From Desulfobacteraceae bacterium (lineage in GTDB: Bacteria > Desulfobacterota > Desulfobacteria > Desulfobacterales > UBA5616), in NCBI GenBank assembly GCA_013791935.1, contig VMSV01000067.1:1-64000 (forward strand): a stretch of DNA of 64,000 nt, in the 5' to 3' direction. This document shows, one piece after another, positions 8,023 through 17,562 of the stretch. Both the position numbers and the translations under genes were made by a program. The stretch's first letter is position 1, and every line of letters begins with the position of its first letter. The notes beneath the pieces were generated by a model that saw only the letters and a program-made list of their open reading frames with translations, had not been told where the DNA came from and searched no databases.

Positions 8023-8829
8023 ATGAGTGGAAGAATGGAAGGCAAAATCACCGTCATTACCGGCGGGACAAGCGGCATTGGCGAGGTCACGGCCGAGGTC
8101 TTCGTGGCCGAAGGCGCAAAGGTGGTTCTGGCCGGCCGGTCCAAGGACAAAGGTGAATCCATTGCCAGACGATTGGGCGACAATGCCGTGTTTCGAGCAA
8201 CCGATGTCATGAATGAACAGGAGATAAAAAGTTTGATCGACTTTACGGTGGATCGATTCGGCCGGCTGGATTGCATGTTCAACAATGCCGGAGGTCCTTC
8301 GAGAGGCACCCTGGAAACGGTGACAAAAGATGATTTCGACTACAGCATGCACCTTTTGTTGGGAAGTGTCATTTTCGGTATGAAATATGCGGCTCCGGTG
8401 ATGAAACAACAAAAGTCCGGCTGCATTCTCAACACCTCCAGCATTGCCGCCATTCGATCCAACCAGGGAGGATATCTTTACTGCGCGGCCAAAGCCGCGG
8501 TAACCCATATCACCAAAATTGCAGGCGTCGAGTTGGGTCCTTTTGGAATACGGGTGAATTCCATATCCCCGGGAGCCGTGGCCACCCCGATTTTTTGGGC
8601 GGGTTCTCCCAAAGCCAAAAACTTGTCCTCCGAGGAGGCAGCCCAGAAACTGGATAAACTCACCCAAAACTTGGCCCATGCCACAGCGCTGAAACAGGCG
8701 GGCCTTCCCCGGGATGTTGCCATGGCAGCCCTCTATCTGGCCAGCGATGAGGGCAGCTATATGACCTGTCAGGATATCGTTGTGGATGGAGGCAGAACTT
8801 CTTTATTCCATGAACCGCCGCGGGCATAA
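8023..8829 (+). CDS. SDR-family oxidoreductase (canonical)
   Basis: TGGTSGIG cofactor motif, NNAG, YCAAK active site, PGAVATP. Confidence 0.9.
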   Translation: MSGRMEGKITVITGGTSGIGEVTAEVFVAEGAKVVLAGRSKDKGESIARRLGDNAVFRATDVMNEQEIKSLIDFTVDRFGRLDCMFNNAGGPSRGTLETVTKDDFDYSMHLLLGSVIFGMKYAAPVMKQQKSGCILNTSSIAAIRSNQGGYLYCAAKAAVTHITKIAGVELGPFGIRVNSISPGAVATPIFWAGSPKAKNLSSEEAAQKLDKLTQNLAHATALKQAGLPRDVAMAALYLASDEGSYMTCQDIVVDGGRTSLFHEPPRA

Positions 8830-8853
8830 TGGATGATCTCATCAACCTCATTT

Positions 8854-8926
8854 GGGCAGACACATGGGTCTGCCCCTACACCCGACCTATCCACCGTAGG
8901 GGCGGATTCATGTGTCCGCCCCTATG
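8854..8926. repeat. Nested double-hairpin intergenic repeat
   Basis: GGGCAGAC...GTCTGCCC and GGGGCGGA...TCCGCCCC hairpins that are also near-inverted copies of each other. Confidence 0.75.
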
Positions 8927-9842
8927 GATTATTTTGGATTTTGCCTATCATCCCGGCTGTTGTTCTTGAAAATTCCACCTTGAATTGGTCACTTTCCTTA
9001 TTGGTGAATTCCGAAAAGTTTACGATCTTAAAATCCCTCATGAGATTCAAGCATTCCAAGATGCTGCTTTCCACCAACTCCGTCATCAGGGTGTTTTGCT
9101 CCTTTTTATCTTCCATGTTCTTAAGGGAGAAAACCGCATGGTGCAAATCCCCTTCGGAAGCATTCAGGCGTTTGTCCAGGTAATCCGTTATCAGAAGAAA
9201 GATCGCCGCAATTTTATCCGCCTTGATCAAGGTCGGGCTGTGAAGATAAGAAGAATTATGATCCACCGGGACTGAATTACTATGAAGACGCATCACTTTC
9301 TCAAACCAATTCAACGTATATCTCTGATGTTCATCCTTGCTCCACTTGCCTTTTGTCCACAGATGGGAACGGAGGGTCTGGGTCAGTCCTGAAACGCATT
9401 CTTCATGGGAGGGGTAGTCATAGGTTCCCAACAAAGCGCCGGATTGGAAGATGTCCGCCCCGGGCTTTTCCGCGTGGGGGGATATTTCAGCGCACAGAAT
9501 TCTCCCTTCTCTTCCGGGTCTGACCACAAGGATTTTATAGGAGGGTTTCCCATCCTCAATTCTTTTTATTTCTTCCGCGGATTCCGGCGGTTTTATACTC
9601 CCGGCCATGGAAGGCGGAAGAAAAGCCGCTTTCAGGTTCGGGCTTAAATCCGCGGTTTCCAGGATGGCTTTGTAAATCGGAATATCCTTGTCTTCCAGGG
9701 GTTGAAGGGGCACCAGCCTGCCGGGGTCCAGATATGGATCAAAAAGATCCATCATGGCTTCAAGACCCGCTTGCCAGTGGGCGCTTCTAGGGTCTTTGCC
9801 GCTTGCTATCCATTGTCTCACTTTTTCAGAAATTGAGTCCAT
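8922..9842 (-). CDS. Hypothetical protein
   Basis: 306-aa ORF, no recognised domain; stop codon supplied by the flanking repeat. Confidence 0.65.
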   Translation of the reverse strand: MDSISEKVRQWIASGKDPRSAHWQAGLEAMMDLFDPYLDPGRLVPLQPLEDKDIPIYKAILETADLSPNLKAAFLPPSMAGSIKPPESAEEIKRIEDGKPSYKILVVRPGREGRILCAEISPHAEKPGADIFQSGALLGTYDYPSHEECVSGLTQTLRSHLWTKGKWSKDEHQRYTLNWFEKVMRLHSNSVPVDHNSSYLHSPTLIKADKIAAIFLLITDYLDKRLNASEGDLHHAVFSLKNMEDKKEQNTLMTELVESSILECLNLMRDFKIVNFSEFTNKESDQFKVEFSRTTAGMIGKIQNNP

Positions 9843-9867
9843 TTAGATATCCTTTGTTCACACCAAA

Positions 9868-11118
9868 TCATTTTAAAGAGTTCTGTTCTGTCTCATCTTT
9901 CGGGTCATGAACCCGGAAGATGAGAATGGCCAGAACCACGAAAATTCCAATGAGTGTAGCGCCCAATGGTGCTCGGAACCCCCATCGGGCATACAGCAAA
10001 CCACCTATCCAGGACGCGGGAAAGGCAATGATTCCGCGAAACATGTTCAACCTGCCGAAGGATTCCGTGCGTTCGGAGGCCTTCACTGCCCTGGCCAGAT
10101 AGGCGTTCACACCAGGCACCCATATGGCGGCAAGGATCGCCATGGGAACCTGCAGGGCCACCATGACCGGGAATGTGGGATGGAGCATGGTGATCGCCAT
10201 AATCGGAGCCCCCAGGCCCTCTGAAATCACCAGCAATTTCTTGGCGGAATAGCGGTCCAGGATACGACCCACAGGCAATTGAACCACCGCCCAGGTCAGG
10301 GACATGACGCTGGCCATGATCCCCAGTTGAACCACGGTAAAATTTTGCCCGTCTTTCAGCAATCCGTTGATCAATCCCCACCCCATGCCCCAAAAAAAGG
10401 CATCTGCCGCGTTGGCGATAAAAAACCATTCCAATCCCTTTTGGGGAATAAAAGACCGTAGAAAGGCCCGGCCCATCTCAGACGGATGCACCTCGTTCCA
10501 AAGATGCCGTCTTTCATACAAGTATCGCCAGACCAGAACCAGGGCCAGAACTTCGATGGCCATCAAGATCACAAAAACAACCGCATACCCCCATCGTTCC
10601 GCCAGCCATCCGCCGGCAGAAGGCGCGATGATGCCTGGAACGATCCAGGCAAACATCATCAAACTGAACATTCTACCTTGCTGATCGCTTTTGGCCGACT
10701 CCGCGGTCATGGAAGAAAGGGCCGGACGGGACAAGGAGGAAAGTCCGAAAAACACAATGCCCATGAGCAACCAGGACCAACGCATGGAGAGACTGGCCAG
10801 CATGAAGAAACCGTAGGCGGCAATCATCACGAAACTGGCCGCCAGGATAAACGGCTTGCAACCCACCCGGTCCGCCAACCAGCCGCCAAGGGACTGTGCA
10901 AGGGTCGTGAAGAGGCCGTTCATACCCCCGAGGCTGGTCAGCAACCCCACGGTAGGCATGGAGGCGCCAAGTGAAAGGGCAAAGGGCTGCCAGATCACAT
11001 TGTAGATGGTTGAATGGGCGCCCCGGAGAAAAGACGACGTGGCCAGAACAAATAGATTTTTCCGCCTTCGTTCATCGCTCATGTCCTCGGGTTCATTATG
11101 CATAAGGATGCTCTCCAT
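9868..11118 (-). CDS. MFS transporter
   Basis: 12-TM-like; GGWLADRVGCKPF and PVGRILDRYSAKK loops. Confidence 0.88.
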   Translation of the reverse strand: MESILMHNEPEDMSDERRRKNLFVLATSSFLRGAHSTIYNVIWQPFALSLGASMPTVGLLTSLGGMNGLFTTLAQSLGGWLADRVGCKPFILAASFVMIAAYGFFMLASLSMRWSWLLMGIVFFGLSSLSRPALSSMTAESAKSDQQGRMFSLMMFAWIVPGIIAPSAGGWLAERWGYAVVFVILMAIEVLALVLVWRYLYERRHLWNEVHPSEMGRAFLRSFIPQKGLEWFFIANAADAFFWGMGWGLINGLLKDGQNFTVVQLGIMASVMSLTWAVVQLPVGRILDRYSAKKLLVISEGLGAPIMAITMLHPTFPVMVALQVPMAILAAIWVPGVNAYLARAVKASERTESFGRLNMFRGIIAFPASWIGGLLYARWGFRAPLGATLIGIFVVLAILIFRVHDPKDETEQNSLK

Positions 11119-11210
11119 TCAGCCTTCGTATCTTCAAGGAGAGGAAAAGTCAATGTTTGCAATAAACAACCCTCCATGCTAATTTTTTATAATTTCAAAG
11201 GAGACCCTTT

Positions 11211-11987
11211 ATGAATTTTACAGAAGCGGCAAAAAACCTGATCTGGAACCTGAGGCTGGATTTTGACCCGGTGGGCATTCGATACATTATGGATGAAACG
11301 GAAATTCCGACCCTGCCCGTCACCCATAAATCCAAAACCAAACTGACCTTTTGCCAGTTTCTGGCAGGGGCAAGACAAGCCCGTTACGCCTTGTTCATGG
11401 AGCCGTCAAAATGCCTGTGCGAAAATGCCCGGCCGGTTTTCGGGTTCCGGGACCTGGAGGAAGCATCGGACACGGAGCAACACCTGAAGTATTTTCAAAG
11501 CCCGGAACTTGCCTGGAAGGCCCCGCAACAAAAGGCGAAACTTCCCCCGGGACAATGCAAGGGGGTTTATGTCGCCCCTCTGGAAAATTTCGACAAAGCG
11601 GGCCTTGCACCCAGCGTGGTTTTCATCATGGGGGTTCCCTACCAGACTTACCATCTTCTAAATGATTACATGGCGGCCACGGGAAAACCCAACCTTGCTT
11701 TCTTTCATACCCCGAACTCCGCTGTATGTTCCGGAAGCGTATGGGCCTTCAACCACCATACGGCCAACATGACCACCATGTGTGCGGGTTCCAAAACCTC
11801 TGGAAAAACCGAGATGATCTATATGAATCTTTTTATTCCGGGGGATCAATTCATCCCTGCCATGGAGCAGCAGATGAAACGATGCGAGGAAACCGGAGGC
11901 CCTTCTCTTCTGGGCAAAGGCGGCCAGCCCTGGCCCGGCTTGGATGCTTGCAAATCCTGCCCCATGTTCCGGTTCGAGGAGGTTTAG
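11211..11987 (+). CDS. DUF169-family protein
   Basis: Start resembles DUF169 proteins (LRLDFDPVGIRYI); Cys-containing C-terminus ACKSCPMFRFEE. Confidence 0.75.
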   Translation: MNFTEAAKNLIWNLRLDFDPVGIRYIMDETEIPTLPVTHKSKTKLTFCQFLAGARQARYALFMEPSKCLCENARPVFGFRDLEEASDTEQHLKYFQSPELAWKAPQQKAKLPPGQCKGVYVAPLENFDKAGLAPSVVFIMGVPYQTYHLLNDYMAATGKPNLAFFHTPNSAVCSGSVWAFNHHTANMTTMCAGSKTSGKTEMIYMNLFIPGDQFIPAMEQQMKRCEETGGPSLLGKGGQPWPGLDACKSCPMFRFEEV

Positions 11988-13417
11988 CTTTTCCCGGGAA
12001 GGAATTTCTCGTCTTTTTGGTTTGCCGATCCTTGGGAAAGAGATTTCAACAGGATCCGGGCTCCCGCATATTCATAAAAACTATAAATCCTTGTATCCAA
12101 GGCCTTCCGGAAATAGCTTTCAGCCCGGTTTTTATCTCCCTCATGCCGGTAACGGCAACCAATGTAATATAGGGCTTCACATTGCTCGAACCTGGTTTTC
12201 GCCTTTGAAAGGAGTTGAGTTTCATCGATTCGGCTCAAATGAAAGTCCAGCAATGCCCTTTCCCAATCATTGCCGGTAAAAGCATTTGAAAACCGGGAAA
12301 GGATTTCATCCCCATTCGGCTTTTTCCCATTCCCCCACAGGGCGTAATAGTACCACAGTTTGCGATTCAGCTCTTTGAGGCTTTGGTCTTCGGCATAGCG
12401 TCCAAACTCGGAACAGGCCTTATCGAACCGGTTTTCCAGATAATCACAATACCCTGATAATCCTTTGGCCTTGGTCAGGGCTGGATCTGTTTTAACGGCT
12501 TGAAGATAGGCGGTCCGAGCCTTATCAATATGACCCATGGCAAGATAGGTGTTGCCCAGCTCAAAGGAATTGAACCCCGTGGGTTTGATCCCGATGGCCG
12601 TATCCATTTCAAAAGCCTTTAATTCGAACATGCCCAAAACCCCATAATAAAAGCCCAAGGCTTCGTGGATTTCCGGATCTTTTGGATTGAGTTTGACGGC
12701 AGCCTTCAACGCCTCAATCCCCTTCTTGGCTGCGGCTTCAAAAACCAGTTCGTTTCGATCCTCGATATAATTGCCATACAATAGGCCAAGCTCCTTTTGA
12801 ATCACCCCCTCATTGGGGGCAAGCTCGGCTGCAACCCGTGCCTGTTGAAGCGCCAGCTCGTATTTTTTCTGCCGACGATAGATTTTGGATAATTCAAAAT
12901 GGGCCGGGGCAAATTCCGGGGAATTTTTTATGGCCTCTTCAAGCAATTGGATGGCATGATCATCCGTTATCCGATTTAACTTGCTGTTCATTTTGATGAC
13001 AGCGATCATAAAGGGCAAAGGAGGGAGATATCCCGGCCCGGCCATGGCCGGTTTCTTTGTAATGGCGTTTTTATAGTAGGTCATACCCAGGGATATTTTG
13101 GCTTCATCCCGGAAAACAACGCCTTTTAAACTCATTCCGTATCCCAAGTAATAGCTTGCTTCCGGCAGATCCGGCTGAAGGGTTCTGGCCTTTTCAGCCG
13201 CATCAATGGCGGTTTCAAGATTGTTCAATTTATCCATTGGATCCATGAACACCTTGGAAAGATAATCCTTGGAAATGGCCAGGCAAGCATAGACATCCGT
13301 GGCCTTTGATTTATCCAGATAGGATTTCACGGCAGGGGTTTGCATGGAACGACACCCCACGGCCCCGATGACCGTTACCATCAAAGCAGCTCTCAATATC
13401 ATGGTGAAATTTTTCAT
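11984..13417 (-). CDS. TPR-repeat lipoprotein
   Basis: Signal/lipobox-like MKNFTMILRAALMVTVIGAVGCRS, several TPR-like helices. Confidence 0.8.
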   Translation of the reverse strand: MKNFTMILRAALMVTVIGAVGCRSMQTPAVKSYLDKSKATDVYACLAISKDYLSKVFMDPMDKLNNLETAIDAAEKARTLQPDLPEASYYLGYGMSLKGVVFRDEAKISLGMTYYKNAITKKPAMAGPGYLPPLPFMIAVIKMNSKLNRITDDHAIQLLEEAIKNSPEFAPAHFELSKIYRRQKKYELALQQARVAAELAPNEGVIQKELGLLYGNYIEDRNELVFEAAAKKGIEALKAAVKLNPKDPEIHEALGFYYGVLGMFELKAFEMDTAIGIKPTGFNSFELGNTYLAMGHIDKARTAYLQAVKTDPALTKAKGLSGYCDYLENRFDKACSEFGRYAEDQSLKELNRKLWYYYALWGNGKKPNGDEILSRFSNAFTGNDWERALLDFHLSRIDETQLLSKAKTRFEQCEALYYIGCRYRHEGDKNRAESYFRKALDTRIYSFYEYAGARILLKSLSQGSANQKDEKFLPGKS

Positions 13418-13433
13418 GCGGGTTCCTTTATGC

Positions 13434-15680
13434 TTATGGAATAAACCCAAGGCGAGACGCGGTTTCAAATTCTTTTTGCGCTTCTTCCATTTTATAATCA
13501 TGCCCCAGGGCGATTCCCAGAAAATAATGGCTTTCACCATGATCCGGATTAAGCACCAGGGCTTTGGTTAATAAAACATTGGCTTCTCCGTATTTCCCAT
13601 TTTTCAGGTATTGTTTTGCCAGGGCCACAAGACTTGAAACATCATCCGGTTTGTCTTTCAAGGAGGTTTCCAAGGCCAACGCAGTATGATCCATTTCCCG
13701 CTTCTGGAAGCTCAAGGTCTTCTGACTTTTCTGAAGGATCTCCAGGGTGCTCTCATAAAAATCCGCATATTTCGCCAAGGGTATTTTCGTGGTTTTCAGG
13801 GTAAGTTTGCTGGTTGCCCTGAGGGTTCTTCCCTCTTCTTTAAATTGTCTCTCAAATCTCAGGAATTCCGAATCCATGACCTCTGCTTCAGGCAGGTTGA
13901 TGCTGGCAAAACCACTTTCCGTCATGTCGTAGGTCCATTGGGATTTGATATCATACACGAATCCCATGACATAGTCCGCTTTCCGGTCCACGGGAGGAGT
14001 AAGACCCGCCAAGGTCGAATAAAAGGTAATTGAAGCCATGGAACTGAAGGGAAGATTCAGCATTCGGCTATTCGAGGGAATGGCATAGGGAATTCTGCAC
14101 CGGACGGAGATTTTAAAAGAAGCATTCGGGTCTGAAAAATCGGAAAAGGTCACTTTTTCGATTTCACATGAGGGATACATCTTTTTAAGAAGATCCTGGG
14201 CCATTGCTTTTCGTTGATTTTGCTCTAAGGCCTTAAGGGAATTTTTAAAAGTATCCCCCATGGCACCTTTGGCGAGCAGATCCAATTCCATGGAGAGAGT
14301 TTCTCCGGATACTTTGATATAAAAATTCACTTCCCCTTCATTGGACTCCGCTCCTGAGGAAGGGGTTTTTTTAAACCCCCCACCCCGGCCATTGATCACA
14401 AAGGCTGACCGGCCCTGGCTGTTCCACAGAAGACCTGGAAATTGGATGGTGGCCACCGTGTCCAGCCATAAATCCCCGTCAACATTGGGAATGTATGAAA
14501 TGGCGTGGTTAAAATACGGGGACGGAATGTCCAGGCGATGTTCCATTCGGGGATAAGTGTTCAGGATGGCAGGGTACGCTTCAATTCCCAAGGCACCAAG
14601 CATGGACACGAACAGGACCGTTTGATCTTTACAATCGCCATATTTGTTTTTCAGAATCTGAGACGCCGGATGGGGAGCATAGCCGCCCCTGTCCAGATCC
14701 GCCGCAATATATTCAATGTTTTTTTGAATATATTCAAAAACCGCTTTGATCTTCCCCTTCCGGTCCGTGATCCCCTTGGTGATTTCCAAAGCGGTTTTCA
14801 GGATGGGCCCGGAAGAATCTATACTGGGGGAGAAAAGGGCATGGGCCCATTGATCGATATCCCGCCAATCCCCAATTGAAGAGAGCTCCACTCCGGGCAG
14901 CAGGGTATCGTCAACCGGCATGTTGATTTCGTAAACCAGCTTGGGGATATCTTCCATTTCCCAAGTGTATACCAGGCCCTCTTTCACTCTTTTAATTTCC
15001 GGAGGGACAGAAGAATTACGCTGATAATATTTCAATTTTTCTTCAGTCGGAGCAATGACCGTCAGCCTTGCCTCCCGGACCGGATCCACCCTGGGCACAG
15101 GGCCGGAATGATACAGAACAAAGTTGAAATCAAGGGTTCTGGCCCAGCTTTGACCTACAATGGGCCGGATCTTTCGTGTCACCATAAACTCAAACCCAGC
15201 CCCCTGACCCAGGGCCGGTATGGAAAACGCAAGGGATTTCATATCGGTATACATTTTCGCCTGCCCCATTTGGGAGACGGATCGGGTCTGAATGGCATCT
15301 CTGGAAGCATCCAGACGCTCTCCGTTCCCCTGGATGGAGCGTGCAAAATCCAGCTCAATCTCTTCAAAATAGCCATTATAATATAGAGAGATCTGGCTGT
15401 AATCAGATGCTGCCCTATCGTCAAAAATCATTCCGCAGACATAGGATTTCAATTCGATGGTACCGTTCTTTTCCACAGTCAACTGTTTCTGGCTGCGTAA
15501 AATCAAAGCCCCGGTCTCGGAAGACCGTCCTTTTTCTTTGACCGATTGAATTAAACCCGATGCATCCGGGATGATAAAGAGTGTATTTTCTTGGGCAGCT
15601 GCTTTCCCGGCTCCCATTCCCAAGATCAGTATCAGTATCAAAACCATTCTATAAAGGTGCAGGCGCATCATGGAATTCAT
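13434..15680 (-). CDS. DUF3857/transglutaminase-domain protein with C-terminal TPR
   Basis: Signal peptide; transglutaminase core NKYGDCKDQTVLFVSML; C-terminal TPR. Confidence 0.85.
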   Translation of the reverse strand: MNSMMRLHLYRMVLILILILGMGAGKAAAQENTLFIIPDASGLIQSVKEKGRSSETGALILRSQKQLTVEKNGTIELKSYVCGMIFDDRAASDYSQISLYYNGYFEEIELDFARSIQGNGERLDASRDAIQTRSVSQMGQAKMYTDMKSLAFSIPALGQGAGFEFMVTRKIRPIVGQSWARTLDFNFVLYHSGPVPRVDPVREARLTVIAPTEEKLKYYQRNSSVPPEIKRVKEGLVYTWEMEDIPKLVYEINMPVDDTLLPGVELSSIGDWRDIDQWAHALFSPSIDSSGPILKTALEITKGITDRKGKIKAVFEYIQKNIEYIAADLDRGGYAPHPASQILKNKYGDCKDQTVLFVSMLGALGIEAYPAILNTYPRMEHRLDIPSPYFNHAISYIPNVDGDLWLDTVATIQFPGLLWNSQGRSAFVINGRGGGFKKTPSSGAESNEGEVNFYIKVSGETLSMELDLLAKGAMGDTFKNSLKALEQNQRKAMAQDLLKKMYPSCEIEKVTFSDFSDPNASFKISVRCRIPYAIPSNSRMLNLPFSSMASITFYSTLAGLTPPVDRKADYVMGFVYDIKSQWTYDMTESGFASINLPEAEVMDSEFLRFERQFKEEGRTLRATSKLTLKTTKIPLAKYADFYESTLEILQKSQKTLSFQKREMDHTALALETSLKDKPDDVSSLVALAKQYLKNGKYGEANVLLTKALVLNPDHGESHYFLGIALGHDYKMEEAQKEFETASRLGFIP

Positions 15681-15967
15681 TCCCCGGGGTGTTGGATTTT
15701 CAAGTTGTTAATGAATAACCGGAATTTGGTATAAAAATGGCTTATGAGACGGCGGGATGATGGATCGCCCCGCTGAAGGAGGCGGGCTTTCAACCGCTGC
15801 TTGTGGAAGGGTATTTACCAGTAGATATGCGGAATGTAAAGCATATCTTTGGACTTTGATAAAATCTTTACAGCTTATCAGCCGATCATCGGTTGTATTT
15901 GGTCATGGCATGGGTTAAACAGCATTTAAACAGTGTGTTATGCCTCAGCTTCAACATCCGCCATCCC

Positions 15968-16381
15968 CTACCTGAGCCTTCCCAGCCACATGCCGATGAA
16001 TGTTAGACCGATGCCGCCCCCGTTGTTGATCAGAATATTGATCAGGGGTTGAAGAGTCATGCCCCCACGACCGGCATTAACGGTTTCCAGGGTAAATGTT
16101 GAAAACGTCGTCAGAGCACCCAAATATCCGGTCAGGATCAGAAGACGAAGATCCGGGGTGAGAAACCGGACCCGCTCCGCCATGGTAAAAAGAAGGCCGA
16201 TTAAAAAGCATCCCGTGAGGTTGACCATCAAGGTCCCAAAGGGAAATTGAGTTCCCCAGGTTTTTGCCGTCCACAAGCCGATCCCATAACGGCTGACAGC
16301 ACCCAGAGCGCCTCCGGCCATTACCAGAGCCATTTTTTTGATCTCCGGTTGAAAACTTGCCCAAAACCAGGCTTCAGTCAT
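15968..16381 (-). CDS. crcB: Fluoride efflux protein CrcB/Fluc
   Basis: GGALGAVSRYGIG...FPFGTLMVNLTGCFLIG...GYLGALTTFSTFTLE. Confidence 0.93.
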   Translation of the reverse strand: MTEAWFWASFQPEIKKMALVMAGGALGAVSRYGIGLWTAKTWGTQFPFGTLMVNLTGCFLIGLLFTMAERVRFLTPDLRLLILTGYLGALTTFSTFTLETVNAGRGGMTLQPLINILINNGGGIGLTFIGMWLGRLR

Positions 16382-16393
16382 AGGATTTCATCC

Positions 16394-17359
16394 TTATCCT
16401 TGTTTAAAAAAATCCAGCACATATTTTAAGGCCGTAAAAATAATAATACCGGCCAACATCCATTTGATAACCTTTGCCGGAACAAATTTCTGACACCGGG
16501 CACCCAGGTACATGCCGGCCATTCCGCCCAATCCGAAAAGGGTTCCCAAAAGCCAATCCGGCGCAATGGACATGCCCGGGTAATAAGGGGCCATGGCCTG
16601 GTAAAAGATCACGCCTGCCACAGAGGTGACAAAGGTTCCCATCAAGGCTGCTCCGGCGACCGTATAGATCGGAAGCCTGTAAAAGGTCACGAAAAAAGGA
16701 GCGATGATGGCCCCTCCTCCAATACCGTAGATGCCTCCCACAATGCCGACCAAGAAGCTCAGTGAAAAAATCCCCCAGAAAGGCACGTCAAAGGTTTCAT
16801 TATAAAAGGTGTATGCCAGGCGTTTCAGATCGAAATGGGTCACCTTAACCGCAGGCAAAACCGCCTTGCCGGAGGATTCCGAATCAGCGGCTTTTTCCCT
16901 GTGGCGGCGCACCATGTCCTGAAAACGTTTTTCACTTTCGGCTTTGTTCCCGTTGGTTCCGCCTCTCTTTAACAGCTCCAGAGCCATCCTGCCCCCGATA
17001 TAAAGCATAACGGCAGCGGCAAAAAGCTTGAAGTGGCCTGGATCGGGAAGATAGGACACCCGGATCACAGCCCCGATAAAAACCCCCGGCAAAGTACCGC
17101 AGATCACAATCAAAGTAAGGGGCCAAACCATTCTTCCCTCTTTCCAGTAGCGGTAGACGCCGCTGGGAATGGCCACGATATTGAATACTTGATTGGTTGC
17201 GCTCACCGAAGGGTTTGTATAACCGAGAAAAGACATCTGAAAAGGCAGGAGCAAAAAAGCGCCGGACACGCCACCCATGGAGGTGAAGAAAGAAATCAAA
17301 AAAGCAACCAGTGGTGGAATCCAGAAAGAAACTTCAATTCCCGCAGTGGGAAAAAACAT
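16394..17359 (-). CDS. TauE/SafE-family anion exporter
   Basis: SMGGVSGAFLLLPFQ and GIYGIGGGAIIAPFFV repeat motifs, multi-TM. Confidence 0.87.
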   Translation of the reverse strand: MFFPTAGIEVSFWIPPLVAFLISFFTSMGGVSGAFLLLPFQMSFLGYTNPSVSATNQVFNIVAIPSGVYRYWKEGRMVWPLTLIVICGTLPGVFIGAVIRVSYLPDPGHFKLFAAAVMLYIGGRMALELLKRGGTNGNKAESEKRFQDMVRRHREKAADSESSGKAVLPAVKVTHFDLKRLAYTFYNETFDVPFWGIFSLSFLVGIVGGIYGIGGGAIIAPFFVTFYRLPIYTVAGAALMGTFVTSVAGVIFYQAMAPYYPGMSIAPDWLLGTLFGLGGMAGMYLGARCQKFVPAKVIKWMLAGIIIFTALKYVLDFFKQG

Positions 17360-17398
17360 CGGGCCTCCTTGACCAGGAAAAAGATGACTTGCATTTAG

Positions 17399-17422
17399 TC
17401 ACGATATTTTTTATTTTCGTGA
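17399..17422. promoter_or_regulatory. Inverted repeat TCACGA-N12-TCGTGA, candidate operator
   Basis: Lies between divergent TauE/SafE and TunR-like genes. Confidence 0.4.
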
Positions 17423-17562
17423 TCCTAAACAATGGGACCCTGCGAGTCAAGATTATTTTGTATGCTATTGGAAAGGGTTGTGTTAAAAATACCATCATCG
17501 TTAAGGATCCGCTGCATAGCGATTTCAGAGGTGATGCATTTTATCGGAGCATTGGAAAACCC

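Noticed and set aside
15776-15860. Short reading KEAGFQPLLVEGYLPVDMRNVKHIFGL before crcB
   Set aside because: Could be a gene remnant, but too short to assign to any family.
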